This document shows positions 11,172 through 22,802 of a DNA stretch of 64,000 nt, piece by piece; positions within the stretch are counted from its first letter, which is position 1; every line of letters starts with the position of its first letter. The position numbers and the translations under genes were made by a program. The stretch covers positions 64,766,001 through 64,830,000 of the forward strand of contig CP136891.1 of assembly GCA_034359265.1 (NCBI GenBank), given 5' to 3'. The notes beneath the pieces are model-generated. The model worked only from the letters and a program-made list of their open reading frames with translations. It was not told the DNA's origin and did not search any database. This DNA is from Canna indica. Lineage: Eukaryota; Streptophyta; Magnoliopsida; Zingiberales; Cannaceae.

Positions 11172-12560
11172 TCACTAACCTAATTAAAATATTTAAACTG
11201 AAGTCGGCGATAATACACCTACAAAACCTTAACTAACATAACAACCAATTAATATATATTCTAATATAGGACTAAATCAGAACATTACAATAATCTAAAT
11301 ATTAAAAATAATAATAATAATAATAATAAAGTTTCATAAAAAATATAAAATCTATAATAAAAAAATAAATGTAAATCAATCTAAAACCTATGTAGGTCAG
11401 TCACATCGAAAATTCTACACATAATCAAAATGAAGGATCAAAATGAAGGAGTACATCATTTAATTTATTTATTTTTAACAAAATTAGAAAATCATAATAG
11501 ATGATCATACTAGAATTCGAACTCTATATCGAATTTTTTAAAATAGAAAATCATAATAGATGATCATACTATGGTTAAAATTTTAAATTTTTAGACAACG
11601 ATTAACATATTATCACCAAATATGCTAATATGGCGAAGAGTGTATCATTTAATTGCACTTAAACAATTTTATTTTGAATATTATTTTATAATTTGTACAT
11701 TCTTCCATCAAAATTAAATGCCAACGTGATCCTCATTAAATAAAAAATTCATGGACTATTCGATTCATTGAATGTTATATCAGAGTCATCATCATAAATT
11801 TTATCTATAGTCATATATTTAATTAAAGGTGGGCCATCCCCTTAAAAAATATCAAATCCTCAACCAGTCCGGATTCAATATTTTATTTTAAAATTTTATT
11901 ATATCCCCTTAATAATCAATCTAATATTTTTTTTAAATCATTCGTAATGATATGAGCGATAATTTTATCATTAATCATGAATACTTTTTTATTATATACG
12001 AGTATTAAAAAAATTATTAAAGACATGAGTCAAAGAATTTAGTATTTCTATTTATTTTATCATATAAATTATGTCCAAATATATTAAACAACACCGGTAT
12101 GGCGCTTTGCCTTCCGACGTTGCATGAAAGACAAATGCCGGTATATAATATATAACAGTGACATCGGTTTTGAAAGAATATAACGCTGACCGTGAAAACT
12201 GAAACAGAAAGTTAATGGGGACGGGTAGCTGCGCGTCACAATCAATAATGAAATAAATGCATGCATAGTAAAGAATACGCCGCCCACGCGTCCCCGTCTT
12301 CGGCACCCGGTCAAACCATGACAAGTGGGCCCCACACGTATGGCTGGTTGGAGGTCGAGTCGTGCTTGGCGACTCGCCGTGCAGGTTGGTTGGGAAGCGG
12401 ATGGGTGTTTTCTCTTATTTATTGTATTTATTTCACTATAATGTGCGCAATTATTAATCATAACAAGAATTTAATTCGAGTTGTTTGGGTTAGAAAATTC
12501 AAAATCCATATTCATTCAAATTATTTTAAAATAAAATATTTGCACAATTAGGTTCTAGCT
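11172..12560. other. AT-rich intergenic sequence
   Basis: No gene is recognised. An (AAT)n run lies near 11305-11330, and an identical 28-bp segment starting TAGAAAATCATAATAG occurs at 11485-11512 and 11544-11571. A short GC-richer patch (12090-12400) holds overlapping frames on both strands without recognisable similarity. Confidence 0.4.
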
Positions 12561-12576
12561 ATTTGAGAGGAGTGTG

Positions 12577-12582
12577 TTGGAT

Positions 12583-12665
<83 letters not shown>

Positions 12666-12667
12666 TT
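12577..12667. repeat. (ATTT)n microsatellite
   Basis: About 22 uninterrupted ATTT units in roughly 90 bases. A perfect tetranucleotide tract, likely length-polymorphic. Confidence 0.95.
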
Positions 12668-13029
12668 TTCCAAATTTTGTTTGACAAATTTTTAAATTAT
12701 TAAATGGCAAAAATAATATTTAAAAAATTTCAATCCAACACTGGATAATTTGAAATTAGAGTTTAATTCAAGATGACACGAATTTTAGATGCCTCTAGTA
12801 TTTTTTATTGTTTATACTATGCTTCGAAATGAATGTTATACATGTGCAATCTTTCAACTATGAACTCATTTAGTTGACCTTACTTAATGCAAGGAGCTGT
12901 ACTTTTTAGAAAGTACAAAAGATGCCTTGTTTGATTAGCCCATCTCTTATATTCTAAAAAAAAAAGTAATTAATTGTACGTGAGTAGTTCAATTAATTAT
13001 AACATCTTATATGTTTCACGTTACTACTT

Positions 13030-13556
13030 AAAATTACTAAGAATCTAGATTATCATCTAAATAGATTACCACTTTTAAAATTGCCGATAATATTACATTA
13101 CGATATTTGGTATGTACGAGTAATCTCGCTAATAATCCATATTATCTTATTTGGTATAAAAAAAGATTACTATGAAACTTATATTTTTAACTAAAATACC
13201 TCTCAAATAATAAATATAAAATAAACTTAAAAAGAAAAAAATAGATATTACGATTTTACTATGAGATGAGGCAAGATTTTTTTCTATGTAAATAGAAAAT
13301 ATTTTAGTTGGAGGTATTTTTATCAAAAATAAAAAAATAACATTATCACATTACTGGTAATCCACATAGTCATTCCCTCCCTTGGTAATATACTAATATG
13401 AATTACCACTTAAGTGATGATGTAGATTATCATTGGCATCCAGATTAATCCAGTAATCTATTTCAACCAAACGCGATAATCTAATGGAACTCATGTAATT
13501 TTAACTAAGATTACTAATAACTTATTTAAATTATCTCATACCAAACGCCCCCTCAA
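13030..13556. mobile_element. Probable MITE remnant with GGGGGCGTTTGG-type end
   Basis: The right end reads CATACCAAACGCCCCCTC, whose reverse complement GAGGGGGCGTTTGGTATG is a PIF/Harbinger-like MITE terminus. The interior is rich in repeated GATTA/TAATC motifs, for example GATTACCA, on both strands. The left terminus is not clear, so the boundary at about 13030 is an estimate. A similar terminus occurs at 50168. Confidence 0.45.
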
Positions 13557-15360
13557 TATAATCTACCTTTGCTATAAAAATTATTTTGAAAAAAAGTATA
13601 ACGTTCTCATAACGTGTCTTTTTTACTTATGGTAAAAAATAATTGATTTAAAAAAACTTAAATAAGTTGTACTTCTTATATTCTATCTGAATAAATTAAA
13701 AATGATACCATGAGATAATGCTATGTGACCTTAATTTTGTTGTTACTTCAATTTTGGAGTAACCAAACGTATACTGTAATATCTTTGATCTATTCCAAAA
13801 CCTAAACGAACTCATTGTTTCCACGTACTTGACACCTCTTGAGGACAAATTAATTAAATTTGTTATCCGGTGATGTACGAAATGAATAGACATTAATTTC
13901 TTGTACTATTCAACGTAGCCTTGTAATTATTGACCAATCTTGTACTATAGTGGACAATTTGCAAAATGAACAGACCCTTAACTCTATCTTTATCCATCAA
14001 TGTTTTAGTGTTCGAACATTTAAAACTAATTAACTTTTGAGACGAATTAATCACATGCATGTTCCCGCCTGAGATCAATGGTGAATTGCAAGCCTTCGTA
14101 TCTCCTAATTTAGCGTGGCTCCGATGATGATCTACAAAGACACTTTAATGTTCAAGTGAAAAATTAAGAATTTTATATTGTGTGTAAGGAATTGGAACAT
14201 AGAGACATAGAGTATATCTGTACTGTATCGTGTGTATTTTATAAGGCAGATTTGGGCATACCGAGCTCAGAGACAGTCCAGTCCATCATATAAAGTAATA
14301 CTATAATTATTAGGTAAAAAAAACAATTTTGATAGAACCTTTATAATTATAAATATTATATTAGGTATTATGAGTCTAATAATATCCTAACTACTTTGAT
14401 ACAACATTTGCAGTCTTGATATTATATTATAACAAATCAAGGAAGCTTGCATAAAAATTAAATTAAACTAAAACCAAACAAAGCCATATGTTTCCCAGCT
14501 AGCTAGCAACTTGCAAATGATGCCATAAAAATTAGCGCATGGATTCGCCATGAATATTTATTTGCTACTATTGAAGTTTAGAAAGTTGATATATATGCAG
14601 TAAATGACATTTATTCTTTAGCAGATTCACCACTGTTTCCAAACACATGCTTTGAGTGTACTTCACAGATTTTATCTCGGTCATCACTGCCAAGCCTCAA
14701 CATAAGCACAAACAGTGTGAACTCAAAATGATAAATAATTGATGAAGAAAATTTCCATGCAATTAATAATGCATGGATCGAGGGGAAAAGAAAAAACTCA
14801 TGGCAAGTGGTGTGACGATGACTGGCTTATCCAATTAATACGAGGAGCCGTCCACCCTCAACCCACCACCCTACACATGCTTATATAGCTTTCTTCATTA
14901 ATGGCAGCGGCAAATGATGACATCAACTGCAAACCATTCATTCAAGTCAGCAGCTGCATGCATTGCATTGCAATGCAATGCAAGCACCGGATTCACAACA
15001 ACATGCATCTTCTTCTTCTCTCTCCTTCACTTCATTCAAGATTAACCATGCTCATATATAGAAATTATTATTTATCAAATATATATATCACAAGAGGCAT
15101 GGCACGCAAAGCACATGTAGTTTTACAATCGTACAGAAGAGAAGATATATAACTAAGTAAATGAGGTTTAAATTTCACAGACAAAATGCCAAAGTTAGAC
15201 TGCAGTACAGCGATAGAAATAGACGGGGCGTTGATTAGGAGATTGATCTCGCCTCCAAAAGAAAGTTAATATTTGCGATACATATATGTCGACGACGACG
15301 AAAGGATGTAATTAACTGAACTGATGAGCTGCATGTGACGAGAGAAAAGCTGCACTGCAT
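13557..15360. other. Intergenic region upstream of CER3
   Basis: AT-rich DNA with no recognisable gene; small open frames show no family similarity. The 3' part presumably contains the distal CER3 promoter. It includes a perfect 24-bp palindrome (14959-14982) built of TGCATTGC half-sites, with CATGCA/TGCATG motifs beside it, and a TATA-like CTTATATAGC near 14880 without an evident gene behind it. Confidence 0.4.
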
Positions 15361-15368
15361 TGACATAA

Positions 15369-15369
<1 letters not shown>

Positions 15370-15420
<51 letters not shown>
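15370..15420. repeat. (GA)n microsatellite upstream of CER3
   Basis: About 25 uninterrupted GA dinucleotides lie some 165 bases upstream of the CER3 start codon and about 75 bases upstream of the TATA box. In plants (GA)n tracts bind BBR/BPC GAGA factors, so a regulatory role is possible but inferred. Confidence 0.95.
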
Positions 15421-15422
<2 letters not shown>

Positions 15423-15493
15423 AAAACATTGTTTTCCACCTCCTAATTAATTAATTATTTATTGAAATCTCATCTTGATTACTACTCTCTCAT

Positions 15494-15503
15494 CTTATAT
15501 ATA
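15494..15503 (+). promoter_or_regulatory. CER3 TATA box
   Basis: CTTATATATACC lies about 85-90 bases upstream of the CER3 ATG. Transcription would be expected to start near 15525-15535, in the CA-rich stretch CACACAACTTCAG, leaving a leader of about 55 bases. Placement is by motif and distance only. Confidence 0.55.
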
Positions 15504-15585
15504 CCCGAGCCACTCCATCTTCCTCGAATTCATCACACAACTTCAGTGAACGCGCATCCTGATTCTTTCTCTTACGGAGAAAGAA

Positions 15586-16893
15586 ATGGCCCCTCCTTTA
15601 TCTTCCTGGCCTTGGGCAAACTTAGGAGCCTACAAGGCATGATCAAATCCTTATTTCTTTCTCCTCTTCTTCCTGGTCTCCATCTTTTGATTACTCGTGA
15701 GCTAGCTTGACAGAGACTTGTTATTGCAGTACGTGTTATGCGGACCTCTTGCGGCCAAAGCCATTAGCGAGTGGAGAGAGACCGGAGTATCAGATGGCGG
15801 CGCCTGGGCTATGCACCTTCTCATCCTCTTCGCCCTCCGCGGCCTCACTTACCAGCTCTGGCACTCGTTCAGCAACATGCTCTACTTCACCCGCCGCCGC
15901 CGCGTCATCCGGAGCAGCCTCGACTTCGACCAGATCGACAAAGAGTGGGACTGGTATCGTATTTGTCACATAGTTTTTAGGGAAGAACTCAATTTATATG
16001 TTGATGCATGTTATTAATCGACGCTCGTGTTAATTTCAGGGATAATTTTCTGATCCTTCAAGCGCTCCTGGCATCCGTTTTCTTCTATCGAATGCCATCT
16101 CCGGGAGATCACCTCCCTCTTCTGCTGCAGCTCAAGGGGGTCATCACCGCCCTGGTGCTCCATGTGGTGGTTTCAGAGCCCGTTTTCTACTTGGCCCACA
16201 GGTGCCTCTTCCATGGAGACTACCTCTTCTCTCACTACCACTCCATCCACCATTCGTCCAATGTGCCACAGCCGATGACAGGTACAGCATTAATGATCCA
16301 TGCTCGCAATAGTAGTTAGACCGAGTTCCCAACTCCACTCATTAATAAGCTGAGCTTCAATATCTGTCTTCTTTCTTGGGTTGGACCATCATCATCAGCT
16401 GCGTTCGGGACGCCGTTGGAGCAGCTGGTGGTGAGCGTGGTTATGGCAGCGCCGCTGGTGGGGGCCTTCGCGGTGGGGCAGGGCTCATGGAGTCTGGTGT
16501 ATGGGTATGTTTTGGTGTTTGATTTCTTGAGGTGCTTGGGATACAGCAATGTGGAGGTGTTCCCTGCTTGGCTTTTTGAAGCAATGCCTATTCTCAGATA
16601 CATCATTTACTCCCCTTCGTAAGTGGTCATCATCCTCTCCTCGCTATTTGCATGATTTTTTAATTTTGAAGTCATTAATTATGTATTTAGAACTCATCAT
16701 GTTCTCTTGCTATTGAATGTGTACGTGTATTAGCTTTGAGTTCTTCGTTTGCAGATATCTGACCCTCCACTACAAGGAGAAGAACTGCAACTTTTGCCTC
16801 TTCATGCCTCTCTTTGATTTATTGGGGAACACAATCAATAACAAGTCATGGGAGTTGCAGAAGGAGATCAGTTTAGGTGAGTTTTTATTTCTG

Positions 16894-16943
<50 letters not shown>

Positions 16944-19882
16944 CAAGTTAATTATAAATGTTAATCAAAAGCCCAAATATTAATTATAAATAATTAGAGA
17001 AAATTAATGTAATGACTGCAAAATATTAGTGTGCGATTAAATTTTTAGTCTACCACAGATAACGACCTCCCTCCATGAATGTGTAAATTAATACAGGGAA
17101 AAATAGTGACCGAGTCCCCGACTTCGTCTTCCTTGCTCATGTCGTTGATGTAACCTCCTCCATGCACGTGCCCTTCGTGTTCAGGTCGATCTCCTCAAGG
17201 CCGTTCGCCGTTCATCTCCTCCTGTTACCATTCTGGCCGCTGGCCTTCGTGTTCATGCTGATAATGTGGCCTTTGTCGAAAACCTTCCCGCTGTCCTTCT
17301 ACAACTTGAGAGGCCGCTTGCACCAGACTTGGGTAGTCCCTAGATACGGCTTTCAGGTACTCATCTTTCGTCCTCAGCTGAGCTCTCTTACTTCATTTAG
17401 CCCTTGGTAGTTATATGATTATTAATTTTTCTCTTTAATTTGCAGTATTTCTTGCCGTTCTGTAGAGAAGGAATCAACGATCAGATCGAGTTGGCGATAG
17501 TCCGAGCGGATAAGTTGGGGGTGAAGGTGCTCAGTCTTGCAGCATTGAATAAGGTTGGTTCCCTCTCACTAGTTGGAGTAATTAATGAGCATTGAATGTC
17601 CTCCAGTTTCAAACCTAATTAATTATTTGCTGCCTACTTTCTTAACTATAAATATGTGTATGGCATTAACCACATTAAAGGATGGTTTATGCTTTCCCCT
17701 GCTTCATTAAAGCTAGTCTCCCTACCAGTACTACTACTCTTCAAGGACGTACTGAAGTTTGGGAAAGCAAGCTGGTTCGGCTCAGAGATCGGGCATCACA
17801 TATTATTCGGGTTAAGGGTGTTTTTTTCCTTGCAGAAACGATTGAAAATTGGATAAAAATATTTTTAAATTTTTTTTTAACTAATTTTTATTTTTAAATA
17901 AATAAAAATAATTGAAAAATACTCTCGAACTATTAGAAATGTGTAAAAATATCTCTAAACTTATTTTTTGATAAAAATTTTATCCTTAGACAAACGAAAA
18001 TAGTTGAAAAATATCAATATTTTTACCCATGTCTAAAATTAGAAAATAATTTTTTTGTTAAAAATAAGTAAACATATTAGTATTTTTTAACTATTTTCGT
18101 TTGTCTAAGGATAAAAAATCTATCAAAAAATAAGTTTAGGAATCTTTTTACTTATTTCTAGTAGCTCGAGATATTTTTTAACTGTTTTTATTTGTTTAAG
18201 AGTAAAAATCAATCAAAAAAAATTTAAAAATTTATCTCATTTTCAATAGTTCAAGGTAAAAAAATATCTTTAATCCATTATTCTATAGTGAGTCGGCCCT
18301 CTCTATCTCTCTAATTTTCTCTCTCTTCGTTTAACGAAGAAGAGATAGATAGACGGATAGAACACCCAGCGAAAAATAAAATAGGCATCACATACATGAT
18401 CTCTGTAACTTTTTATTTTGAATTCTGATGGGGACACCACAGTAAGATTTGGTTTGGTTCGGTTCAATTTTCTTGATTTGACCAAACCAAACCAACCAAA
18501 GAAATCCGAAGTTATTTCTTTTAGAAAAAAAAAAGAAAATTAGTGAATCTAACCTTTAATTTGTATTAAATTTAATTTAAAATTTTAAATTAACATCAAT
18601 TATATCTCACCGTCAAAGTTGTTGTTACTAAAATGATTAGTTGATGACGCGACGTCCTAATAATTAGCAACTAATATATTAATTAAATACTCATGTATAT
18701 AATTTAGCAGCCAAAAATTTTAAAAACACACAAATTAAACTCTAACCAGACATCCGTACCAGAACTCATAAACCAGCATGGAGTATTTATTTATTTTAAA
18801 ATAATACTAATTTGTTAAACTAACAATTGCCTAATTAAGATTTGTTTTTTCCAAAAAAGGTTAAAATACATTAGAGAGAAGAATTAATTAACCATCTGCT
18901 AGTATATATAAATTTGTTCTTACATACATAGCTTCTTCTTCTTCATCGCCGCCTATATAGAATGAATCGCTTAACGGCGGCGGGACATTGTTCGTGAGCA
19001 AACACCCAGACCTTCGAGTTCGAGTCGTCCATGGCAACACCTTGACGGCCGCTGTCATCCTAAACGAGATCCCTCGAGATGTGGAGGAGGTCTTCTTGAC
19101 CGGAGCAACGTCTAAACTCGGGAGAGCCATTGCCCTCTACCTTTGCAGAAAGAACATCAGAGTGCTTGTAAGCCCTAAAAGAATTCACCGAACTATAACT
19201 CATTTTTTCTGGAGAAATTAACACACATACTAATATTAATTGTTTAATTTGCTAATTAAACAGATGCTGACTCTATCGACCGAGAGGTTTCTGAAGATCC
19301 AAAAGGAGGCCCCGGCGGAGTTCCAGCACCATCTAGTCCAAGTCACCAAGTACCAAGCGGCACAAAACTGCAAGGTAAGTAAAATAGAGTCATCTCTGGT
19401 ACCATGTTAATTATTAGAAGAAATGCAATTAATATATTCATGGACATGTTTGCAGACATGGATAGTCGGCAAGTGGTTGTCTCTGAGGGAGCAACGGTGG
19501 GCACCGTCAGGCACACACTTCCACCAGTTCGTGGTTCCTCCGATCATTGGCTTCAGGAAAGACTGCACCTACGGGAACTTGGCGGCAATGAGGCTCCCCA
19601 AAGATGTTGAAGGACTAGGATCTTGTGAGGTAGATATATATATATATATATAAACTGCTGGTTCTAATGATTCAGATGAAATCGATCCTATATTTATCGT
19701 CGTTAATTAACTCGTGTTGTTTTCAGTACACAATGGAGCGCGGGGTGGTGCACGCTTGCCACGCCGGAGGAGCAGTGCATTGCTTGGAAGGATGGACGCA
19801 CCACGAGGTGGGTGCCATCGACGTGGATCGCATCGACGTCGTCTGGAAGGCTGCAATGAAGCATGGCCTGAGACCTGTTTGA
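15586..19882 (+). CDS. CER3: CER3/WAX2-type very-long-chain aldehyde/alkane synthesis protein
   Basis: Eleven exons join in frame to 624 codons: 15586-15636, 15730-15953, 16040-16281, 16399-16618, 16755-16876, 17097-17356, 17446-17553, 18961-19167, 19264-19374, 19456-19629, 19727-19882. The ATG has good context (AGAAATGGC). The N-terminal half is a hydrophobic multi-pass fatty-acid-hydroxylase-like domain with [19 protein letters not shown] in exon 3. The C-terminal half is the WAX2 domain, with [12 protein letters not shown] and a Rossmann-like [10 protein letters not shown], ending [20 protein letters not shown]. Length matches the family (about 625-635). These C-terminal motifs point to CER3 (WAX2/YRE; rice GL1-1 group) rather than CER1. 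CER3 works with CER1 in the endoplasmic reticulum of epidermal cells to turn very-long-chain acyl-CoA into alkanes for the cuticle. Intron 1 uses a GC donor. Some cluster histidines are lost. Confidence 0.9.
15637..15729 (+). other. CER3 intron 1, GC-AG type
   Basis: Exon 1 ends AAG before GCATGA and exon 2 starts after TTATTGCAG. Without removal of this 93-base intron the frame meets TGA two codons later. No GT donor is available before that stop, so a GC donor is required for the conserved continuation YVLCGPL. Confidence 0.75.
16895..16940. repeat. (TA)n microsatellite in CER3 intron 5
   Basis: About 22 TA units directly downstream of the exon 5 donor region. Simple sequence, probably variable in length. 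Confidence 0.95.
17835..18258. mobile_element. Foldback MITE in CER3 intron 7
   Basis: Two arms of about 200 bases (17835-18035 and 18055-18258) are imperfect reverse complements, matching through AAACTTATTTTTTGATA and TCCTTAGACAAACGAAAATAG with only scattered differences. The spacer is about 20 bases. It accounts for much of the 1.4-kb intron, the largest in the gene. Termini and target duplication are not sharply defined in the AT-rich flanks. Confidence 0.65.
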
Positions 19883-20270
19883 GAAGATGATGAAACTGAG
19901 AACGAACTAGCTAGGGATTGATGATCCTCCTTCTCGGTCGATCGGCTTTCACTTATATATATGTTTCTTTGTGCACAATATTAACTGTAATTTTATTGCA
20001 GATGTAGTTTATGTGGACGCAAGAGAATACATTGTGATGAACTGATGATATCATAAAGAATGCTCTGTCATCTTAATTACTTTTGTAATTAAATGGGATT
20101 TGAATGCATGAAGAATGTGATGAATAGTACATTTGGGAGAAGAATATATTTGGAATGTAATTTATTGAAACATGTAAACATGATTCTAATTGAACTTAGT
20201 AAGTAGCATATTCAATTAATGAAGAAATATAAAATAAGGAAAAATTAATAAAAATATCCTATTGAGTTTT
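19883..20270 (+). other. CER3 3' flank
   Basis: AT-rich sequence after the stop with several TGTAA and AATAAA-like motifs (for example around 20050-20165) that could serve as polyadenylation signals. The cleavage site cannot be fixed from sequence. No other gene is seen. Confidence 0.35.
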
Positions 20271-20765
20271 TGACAAATCTGACTCATATTTTTATTTGTA
20301 ATCAATTTATACTCGAACTTTTATTTTTGTATCAACTGTATACTCTCGTCAGCTGGGTGTTAAAGTAGTCGTTATATGCTGACGTGGATTGCACAGTGAG
20401 CGTAAATGAATTAATTTTTTATTCAAAGTTGCCTCGTCATCAAATGATCCACGTTGGCAAGACTATTTTTTTAAAAAAAATAAAAAAACTCTTCAATTAT
20501 TATTTCCTCTTTTTTTTAAGGTATGATTGATGTGGCATTGAAAAAAAATTTAATATATTTTTTAAAAACTGATCTTGCTGACGTGGATCATTTGATGACG
20601 ATGCAACTTTGAATAAAATAATTAATTAATTTATGCTGATTGTGCAGTCCACGTCAGCATATAACGGCTACTTTAACACCCAGCTGACGGGAGTATACAA
20701 TTGATATCAAAATAAAAGTTCGAGTATAAATTAGTTACAAATAAAAGTACGGGTCATATTTGTCA
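20271..20765. mobile_element. Foldback MITE with arms of about 200 bp
   Basis: Left arm 20271 to about 20475 and right arm about 20562-20765 are reverse complements with only scattered mismatches. Both start TGACAAAT and share CAGCTGGGTGTTAAAGTAG and ATATGCTGACGTGGA. An A/T-rich loop of about 90 bases separates them. The terminal TGACAAAT(C/A)TGAC and long arms suggest a MULE-like or unclassified foldback. No coding capacity. Confidence 0.75.
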
Positions 20766-20769
20766 TCAC

Positions 20770-21030
20770 CAACGGCTAAAGTCGTGGATGAACCGTCGAT
20801 GACAACTATCACGGACGATGTTAGCCGTGACAAAACATCGTCACTGATGTGTGTGTCTCAGATAAGTTGACGGCCTCTCCCAATCGTCACAGGTAATCAT
20901 CAGCGACAGCCACGGGCGTTGTCGCTGATTTAAACACATCAGTGACGGTTGTAGGCGGCTGTCACTAATACAAACACATCAGCCACGGCTTAGTGACGGT
21001 CGACCGTGGGTACGTAAGCCGTGGCTGAAG
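20770..21030 (-). mobile_element. CACTA (En/Spm) subterminal repeat region
   Basis: The segment is packed with GTGACGG, GCCACGG, CATCAGTGACGG and CATCAGCCACGG motifs on both strands, the kind of subterminal repeats seen in plant CACTA elements. It adjoins the minus-strand CACTA coding remnant and would be that element's 3' end. The terminal CACTA pentamer itself was not found; the foldback MITE abuts it. Confidence 0.6.
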
Positions 21031-21339
21031 GTATATCCTATAACTGAAAAAAATAAAAAATTTGTAAATTCCTGTATACAATGATATTTATATATTACAA
21101 TATATTTTCAATCACATATTACAACCAGAAGACATCATATACATGCATTTGAAACTAAACATACAAGTTTTACATAAATATCATCAATCTAAGCCTCAAA
21201 CCGGAGGCAAACAATTATCAAAATATCATATATATACAACCATAAGTATATAAACAACTATCAGTATACAAACAAGTATCAAAATATAAATAAAATACAA
21301 TAAACCAAAATCTCACGGCTACGATGGAGGCGATGGAGT

Positions 21340-22560
21340 CGACAGCGACTGGGGTCGGGACCGTCGACTAGGTCGAGGAGGACGACGGCTATGACATCAT
21401 CGGTAGAAGGCCAGAGTGAGACGCAATCTGAGTGAGGAGTGCCTGCATGTTCTGCATCGTCTGTCTCAATTCTTCATTAGTTTGTCTCTGCTCCTCCATC
21501 GTCTGTCTCTACTGGGTGAGCTCCGACTCCAAGGCCATTATCCGGCTCTGATCCTGCACCCGGGATGTCGAGGGCCGCTCACCCACAGTTGGAGGGGTCG
21601 GTGGCCCGAGCACGGCGCGTGCATGGCCACTGTCTGCAAAGCCATAAACACGGTCGTGCTCCCAGCCACCTGCAGCCTCCACCCAAGCTTCTGCGTCGAA
21701 CTCCTCCGGTGTGCCTCCACGCTCGATCACAGTCCTCGTGTATGTTTCCTACACGTGTTTATATTGTAAATATATATAAACTATAAATAAAAATTGTGTA
21801 AATCAAATAGACATAAATACTTACCATTATGATCGAGGCTCTGCTATCAACGTAGTCCCCCGCTCCGTGTCGACGATGGTGAGTACGCTCAAACACCTCC
21901 ATCATCGACGGGCGTATGACGGTGTCGTCCTCCGCCACAGGGGGCGTGTCTCCGAGTTTGCCCTATCTATGTGGCCCCTAGTCGTCTCTTCACGGTCTGA
22001 CAGGCCTGTTGAAGCAGCGCTGGCAACACGCTCCCAATCTCCCATGTAGCCTCAACAGAAGTGGTTTGGTCCTTGGACCATGTATAATGAGCATGCAAAA
22101 AAAATATTTATTATTACCGATCAATATTTAACATTAATATTAATTTAATAAATATACTTACTGAGAACTCTCGCCACAATAAATATCCATATGCTCACGG
22201 GGCACGTGAGACCATGTAGTCCACGCCCCGTGCATAAACTTTCAGATCGTCCCCGCTATCGTGCGGGGAACGTCCTCCTGCTCAAATATGCACCAAATAT
22301 AAATTCATATTATGATATTTTGAATTATAAATAAATTATAAGAAATAATTAATGCATATACTTACCGTCTTTCGCACACACTAACTGCTCTGCGCGGTTC
22401 TCCCTCGGGTGGCTGAGGGAGAATTCTGTCAGGCCCTCGTGGCCTACGTCTGGAAGACGATGGTCCTGGATCTGCGGAGGGTGGCGGAGGGATGGTAGTC
22501 GGAAATGAGGGGATGGTGGCCAGATCAGGCTGGGGAACGGTGGACGGATCAGGTGGGGGG
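21340..22560 (-). pseudogene. CACTA transposon Transposase_24-type remnant
   Basis: Minus-strand pieces read, in order: a proline-rich segment with RPRGPDRILPQPP (about 22400-22480), WTTWSHVPREHMD (about 22180-22230), RPSMMEVFERTHHRR (about 21880-21925), and finally WVEAAGGWEHDRVYGFADS followed by a glutamine-rich coiled segment with RQTMEEQRQTNEELRQTMQ. This order and the P-x-M-E-x-F-E-x-T-H element match the plant Ptta/En/Spm (Transposase_24) proteins of CACTA elements. Frames are interrupted by stops, shifts and possibly introns, so it is non-functional. Confidence 0.7.
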
Positions 22561-22599
22561 ATGGTGGCCGGATGTGGGGGATGGTGGCCGAAGGTGAGG

Positions 22600-22709
22600 G
22601 GAAAAAATTCAGAAATAGGTGTATTAATCCAAACTCCTTGTTTAAGGGGTAAAAATAAATCAAATTCGACACCAACTCTGACACACCTTCCACCAACTAG
22701 TGCAAACAT
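22600..22709 (-). pseudogene. LINE ORF1 fragment fused to CACTA frame
   Basis: The minus-strand frame reads GRCVRVGVEFDLFLPLKQGV and ISEFF, closely resembling the DUF4283 segment of LINE ORF1 (LINE-1 here has HVCVEIDLTIPIRQGVW). It continues without a stop into the proline-rich CACTA segment, giving one chimeric frame of 115 codons (22362-22709). Only about 36 residues are LINE-derived. Confidence 0.6.
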
Positions 22710-22802
22710 CTATTTGCAAAAGAACTTCTACAGCATGATCCATTGAATCAAAACAAAAAAGCAAAAAAAAATCACATTCAAGATCAAGAACATATTCCAA
22801 AC

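Noticed and set aside
12052..12551. Small protein genes in the GC-richer patch
   Set aside because: Overlapping frames on both strands, no family motif and no promoter or splice context.
18440..18505. Additional hAT element in CER3 intron 7 (GGTTTGGTTCGGTT)
   Set aside because: Only a short motif cluster; no termini or target duplication.
15586..19882. CER1 (aldehyde decarbonylase) as identity of the wax gene
   Set aside because: The C-terminal [21 protein letters not shown] and [14 protein letters not shown] motifs and the missing third histidine cluster fit CER3/WAX2 better than CER1.
22349..22696. Second long minus-strand frame overlapping the LINE/CACTA chimera
   Set aside because: A shadow in another frame; motifs appear only in the 22362-22709 frame.
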